Source: an uncultured Eubacteriaceae bacterium (GTDB lineage: Bacteria; Bacillota; Clostridia; Oscillospirales; Acutalibacteraceae). Taken from it: 8,915 bases of DNA. Location of the stretch: the NCBI GenBank assembly GCA_937905915.1, contig CALCVR010000111.1, positions 1 through 8,915 on the forward strand. The letters are read 5' to 3'. Position numbers and translations under genes: made by a program. Positions within the stretch are counted from its first letter, which is position 1. Each line of letters opens with the position of its first letter. A model generated the notes under the pieces. That model was given only the letters and a program-made list of their open reading frames with translations, ran no database searches and was not told the origin of the DNA. Of this stretch, positions 6,629 to 8,915 are shown piece after piece.

Positions 6629-6672
6629 CTGCAACCTTTCTACAAAAAACAAAGCCGCCAAAATGCACCTAT

Positions 6673-6701
6673 ATTTTAACGCTGCCATATTCCTTTGTCA
6701 A
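6673..6701 (-). promoter_or_regulatory. Sigma-A promoter of the trk operon
   Basis: On the minus strand a perfect TTGACA (6701-6696) is separated by exactly 17 bases from TAAAAT (6678-6673, 5 of 6 to consensus). Transcription would begin near 6666, leaving a leader of about 114 bases before the GTG at 6552. Confidence 0.72.
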
Positions 6702-6776
6702 GCACAGTATGATACTTCGTCATTTTGTAGTAGCTTGTGGAATATTCCTACACGATAGCATACAAATTCTTTCCCA

Positions 6777-6825
6777 AAAGAATGAAGCCGCCCTATCCGC
6801 ATAAGGATAAAACGGCCCATTCTTT
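6777..6825 (-). terminator. Compound hairpin, possible terminator of the ABC operon
   Basis: Three stacked stems share one axis: AAAGAATG/CATTCTTT (6777-6784 with 6818-6825), GCCG/CGGC (6787-6790 with 6813-6816) and TATCC/GGATA (6794-6798 with 6805-6809). They are separated by small internal loops and capped by six bases. On the minus strand it ends in TTCTTTT, a weak U tail. It lies about 120 bases beyond the permease stop, so it may end or stabilise the ABC operon transcript. Confidence 0.4.
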
Positions 6826-6946
6826 CAAACTGGAGGAACTGACAAATCTATGATAACTACGCAAGCGGCATTTCACCGCTTCACAGTAGGATTGCGCCGG
6901 AATCTGGCCTTGCTGCTTTCCTCTCGACAGCTTCAAAAATCCCCAT

Positions 6947-7771
6947 TTATCGAATGCAGAGTTTTCGTTTGATCAGCTGGGAGGTGCCAAAGAACAACCC
7001 TACGATCTCCACAAGCTGGAAAACAAATCCGCCTAAGCCCACAGCAGCATAAGATACCGTTACGCTGTTGGGAGAGACCATCATACCCATCATATTGCTT
7101 CCTACCAGGCGAATCCCCTCTGTAGTCATCTGGAACCCGATGGGGACAAATAAGGTCAGAACCGATTCAATAGTGCCCATGACGAGGCTGATCCCCAGGT
7201 AGAGGAACACAGCCGACACGATGCTATACCGTTGGAATGCGGCGGTATTTGCCAAGGTGATGGCAAAAAACACCTGTCCCAAAAAGACAATCATACCGAC
7301 CAGCAGCGTCCCGCCAAGGAAGGCGATATACTGGAGCCAAACGCCGACGTCCACCATGCCAAAAGTGGCCATAACACTTGAGAAGAACTGATCGACATTG
7401 CCGGAATACAGCAGGAGCAAAAGCAATGCGACCATCCCTGTGCACACCAAAACCGACACGATGAGCCAGATCAGGGAGACAATCACCTTGGCGCCCAGCA
7501 GGTTGGAACTGGATACCGGCAACGTCATGGTAAGATACCCTTCCTGGCTATACATGCTCTTAAAAAACCGGACGGCCACTACAATATAGGTGAAAATAAT
7601 CACCGCCACCGCTGAGATGACCAGCAAAAATGTGGCGGTCACTTGAAACCAGATGATATCCAAAGCATAAGAAAGGCTGGTGATTCCCGCAACAAACAGG
7701 GCGCAAATGACCATCAGGCCCATCAGACGGCTGCTGGCCACAAACTCGTGTTTGATCAATTTTCCTAGCAT
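6947..7771 (-). CDS. ABC-2 type transporter permease (partner of adjacent ATPase)
   Basis: This 274-residue integral membrane protein probably forms the channel of an ABC exporter. Six hydrophobic segments are visible at about 16-36, 41-66, 97-121, 147-173, 184-210 and 240-262. The N-terminus MLGKLIKHEFVASSR and the loop YSQEGYLTMTLPVSSSNLLGAK (about 74-95) are typical of permeases paired with YtrB/BcrA-like ATPases in Clostridia; that loop corresponds to the region contacting the ATPase. The basic tail IKRKLCIR is predicted cytosolic. The start is the ATG at 7771, with GGGAGG 7 bases upstream. It overlaps the end of the ATPase gene by 7 bases, so the two are translationally coupled. It is the last gene of the gntR-ATPase-permease operon. 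Substrate is unknown; related systems respond to cell-envelope antibiotics or export lipids and peptides. Confidence 0.85.
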   Translation of the reverse strand: MLGKLIKHEFVASSRLMGLMVICALFVAGITSLSYALDIIWFQVTATFLLVISAVAVIIFTYIVVAVRFFKSMYSQEGYLTMTLPVSSSNLLGAKVIVSLIWLIVSVLVCTGMVALLLLLLYSGNVDQFFSSVMATFGMVDVGVWLQYIAFLGGTLLVGMIVFLGQVFFAITLANTAAFQRYSIVSAVFLYLGISLVMGTIESVLTLFVPIGFQMTTEGIRLVGSNMMGMMVSPNSVTVSYAAVGLGGFVFQLVEIVGLFFGTSQLIKRKLCIR

Positions 7772-8469
7772 CTGAATACCTCCCGAAACACCTCATCCAA
7801 CGATTTACCGGTTTGATTGCGGATATTGTCCACCGTGTCGTTCATCACCATCTTGCCGTATCCCAGCATGACAATGTGATCAAACACCCGCTCCACATCG
7901 TAAATCAAGTGGGTGGACAGCATCACGGTGGAATTCTCTGAATAGTTGGTCAAGATGGTATCTAAAATGACGCTTCGTGCCGCTGGATCTACGCCGGCCA
8001 TAGGCTCATCCAAAAGATAAAGCCGAGCTGCACGGGACATCACCAGAATCAGCTGCACCTTTTCCTGCATGCCTTTGGACATGGACTTAATGCGCTGGCG
8101 GGGATCCAATTGAAACCGGTTTAGCATCTCCAGGGCCTTCTGGCGGTCGAAGTCACTGTAAAAATCGTGGAAAAGATCCACAGCATCGATTGGGCGCATG
8201 GAGTCCCGCAGATAGGTTTTCTCCGGCAGGTAGGATACGATGCTTTTGGTGTAGACGTCCGGCTTGTGGCCGTCGATCAAAACGCCGCCGCTGTAATCGC
8301 TGATCAAACCGGTCATGATTTTCATTAACGTGGTCTTCCCGCAGCCGTTGGGGCCTAATAATCCCACAATGGACCCGGCCTCCAGGCTTAGATTGATGTC
8401 TTGCAGCACAGGGTAAGCGCCGTAATTCTTACTCAGGTGCTGGATGGTCACCAATGGGTTATTGCTCAT
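7765..8469 (-). CDS. ABC transporter ATP-binding protein, YtrB/BcrA-like
   Basis: This is the cytosolic ATPase of the operon's exporter, 234 residues. It has Walker A GPNGCGKT (39-46), a Q-loop region reading SYLPEKTYL with glutamate where many ABC proteins have glutamine (a form common in YtrB-like ATPases), the signature variant MSKGMQEK (130-137), Walker B LYLLDEP (150-156), D-loop AGVD and H-loop H187 in LSTH. The start is the ATG at 8469, with GAGGTGG 9 bases upstream. The frame is open for 12 more codons upstream (to 8505), but these run inside gntR and have no ribosome binding site. It overlaps the gntR end by 11 bases and the permease start by 7, showing a tightly coupled operon. The ABC family is certain; the substrate is not known. 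Confidence 0.93.
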   Translation of the reverse strand: MSNNPLVTIQHLSKNYGAYPVLQDINLSLEAGSIVGLLGPNGCGKTTLMKIMTGLISDYSGGVLIDGHKPDVYTKSIVSYLPEKTYLRDSMRPIDAVDLFHDFYSDFDRQKALEMLNRFQLDPRQRIKSMSKGMQEKVQLILVMSRAARLYLLDEPMAGVDPAARSVILDTILTNYSENSTVMLSTHLIYDVERVFDHIVMLGYGKMVMNDTVDNIRNQTGKSLDEVFREVFRC

Positions 8470-8833
8470 GATGTTTTGCCACCTCTTCCTCAAGCATTGA
8501 TACAATGCGCTGGGGAGAAACTCCCAGCTCTAACATGTTCTTGACAAACTGCAGGATATACTCCTGCGCCATTTGATTCCGGATGGTCTGAATCCGATGG
8601 ACGTCTTTTGTAATAAACCGCCCGGAAGTCCGCTCCGAATACAGCAGCCCTTCTCTTTCCAGCTCGGACAAAGACCGCTGCACCGTATTGGGATTGACTC
8701 CAAACTGCACGGCCAATTCCCGTACTGCCGGTATCCGTTCCCCGGGAACCCATCGTCCCGACGCGATGTTCAACTGGATAAGCCGGATGATCTGGAGGTA
8801 AATGGGCTGTGTATTATCAAAATGATAGGGCAA
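8459..8833 (-). CDS. GntR-family regulator, YtrA subfamily
   Basis: This is a DNA-binding repressor of 124 residues, the usual size for the YtrA subfamily, which has a winged helix-turn-helix and only a short helical C-terminus for dimerisation. The N-terminal PYHFDNTQPIYLQIIRLI is characteristic. The helix-turn-helix spans about 36-60 (IPAVRELAVQFGVNPNTVQRSLSELEREG), followed by the wing LLYSERTSGRFIT. The C-terminal helices (about 78-122) carry no ligand-binding domain. I choose the TTG at 8833 because AGGAGG lies 6 bases upstream and homologues begin at this point. A GTG at 8872 keeps the frame open but has no ribosome binding site and lies within the operator. First gene of the operon; it probably represses the operon, including itself, by binding 8854-8887. 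Confidence 0.92.
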   Translation of the reverse strand: MPYHFDNTQPIYLQIIRLIQLNIASGRWVPGERIPAVRELAVQFGVNPNTVQRSLSELEREGLLYSERTSGRFITKDVHRIQTIRNQMAQEYILQFVKNMLELGVSPQRIVSMLEEEVAKHHEQ

Positions 8834-8846
8834 AAAATCCCTCCTC
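8834..8846 (-). promoter_or_regulatory. Ribosome binding site deciding the TTG start of gntR
   Basis: The minus strand reads AGGAGG, then GATTTT, then TTG (8833-8831). This is a full Shine-Dalgarno match with 6-base spacing to an unusual TTG start. No ATG or GTG nearby in frame has such support. Confidence 0.7.
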
Positions 8847-8853
8847 TCGATCT

Positions 8854-8887
8854 GTCTTATTGTATTAATCACTTATTACAATAAGAC
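8854..8887 (-). promoter_or_regulatory. 34-base dyad, probable GntR operator
   Basis: Perfect 11-bp inverted arms GTCTTATTGTA (8854-8864) and TACAATAAGAC (8877-8887) flank a 12-base centre that itself adds TAA/TTA pairing. In all, 14 of 17 position pairs are complementary. On the plus strand CTTATT occurs twice, at 8856 and 8872, so there may be extra half-sites. It overlaps the last bases of the -10 element and the expected transcription start, where a bound dimer would block RNA polymerase. Assignment to the adjacent GntR protein rests on position. Confidence 0.7.
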
Positions 8888-8914
8888 TATAATACAGTTA
8901 TTGCCTTTTGTCAA
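8886..8914 (-). promoter_or_regulatory. Sigma-A promoter of the gntR-ABC operon
   Basis: On the minus strand a perfect TTGACA (8914-8909) is followed after 17 bases by TATAGT (8891-8886, 5 of 6 to consensus). The start would fall near 8879, inside the dyad operator, giving a leader of about 46 bases before the TTG start. Confidence 0.78.
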
Positions 8915-8915
8915 C

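Larger units (their letters stand above)
6553..6946. other. 394-base intergenic region between trk operon and ABC operon
   Basis: This gap holds, in plus-strand order, the trk ribosome binding site, an intrinsic terminator (6574-6608), a micro-ORF (6617-6628), the trk promoter (6673-6701), a 10-bp palindrome GGAATATTCC (6739-6748), and a compound hairpin (6777-6825). Between 6826 and 6946 I see only a short hairpin, AAGCGG/CCGCTT (6863-6868 with 6876-6881), and no convincing gene. Confidence 0.6.

Noticed and set aside
6552..6710. Known ydaO-type c-di-AMP riboswitch upstream of trk
   Set aside because: The leader from the predicted start is too short for that aptamer and its conserved sequences are not visible.
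6850..6972. A 40-codon plus-strand ORF (MITTQAAFHRF...) with GGAGG 13 bases upstream
   Set aside because: The spacing is too long for a normal ribosome binding site, it runs antisense into the permease C-terminus, it has no recognisable family and it has no promoter. Most likely chance.

Overview
The window looks like chromosomal DNA of a Gram-positive Clostridia bacterium, most likely near the gut Oscillospiraceae/Ruminococcaceae. The grounds are strong AGGAGG-type ribosome binding sites, TTGACA/TATAAT-type promoters, U-tailed hairpin terminators, a GntR(YtrA-type)-ABC operon, and a GluRS gene next to a GlnRS gene. Genus cannot be told from this stretch. All nine genes are ordinary housekeeping or accessory families; I see no phage, transposon, CRISPR array, rRNA or tRNA gene.

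Layout. 2-340 (+) is the C-terminal half of a MacB/LolD-type ABC ATPase, cut by the window edge. It converges on cobO (428-955, -) across a shared bidirectional terminator (377-408). cobO and gltX (1123-2793, +) are divergent, each with its own promoter in the 167-base gap. gltX is followed by glnS (2882-4570, +), which ends at two consecutive hairpins. Every later gene is on the minus strand: a YbjN-domain protein (4713-5132), two single-RCK TrkA-type potassium-regulator genes 18 bases apart (5251-5907 and 5926-6552), and an overlapping three-gene operon read as gntR (8459-8833), ABC ATPase (7765-8469) and ABC-2 permease (6947-7771).

How the genes work together. gltX and glnS supply Glu-tRNA and Gln-tRNA directly. 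The two TrkA-like proteins probably form the cytosolic nucleotide-sensing ring of a K+ transporter whose membrane subunit lies outside the window. The GntR protein probably represses its own ABC transporter operon through a 34-base dyad that overlaps the -10 element.

The most unusual non-coding signal is the trk leader (about 6552-6666, -). A strong promoter is followed by a possible antiterminator arm, a three-codon micro-ORF with a good Shine-Dalgarno sequence, and a U-tailed terminator ending just upstream of the trk ribosome binding site. This is the layout of a transcription-attenuation leader. Four starts were moved inward from the longest open frame because of ribosome-binding-site position: cobO, the YbjN gene, the upstream trkA gene (GTG) and gntR (TTG); gltX and the ABC ATPase also start inside longer frames.
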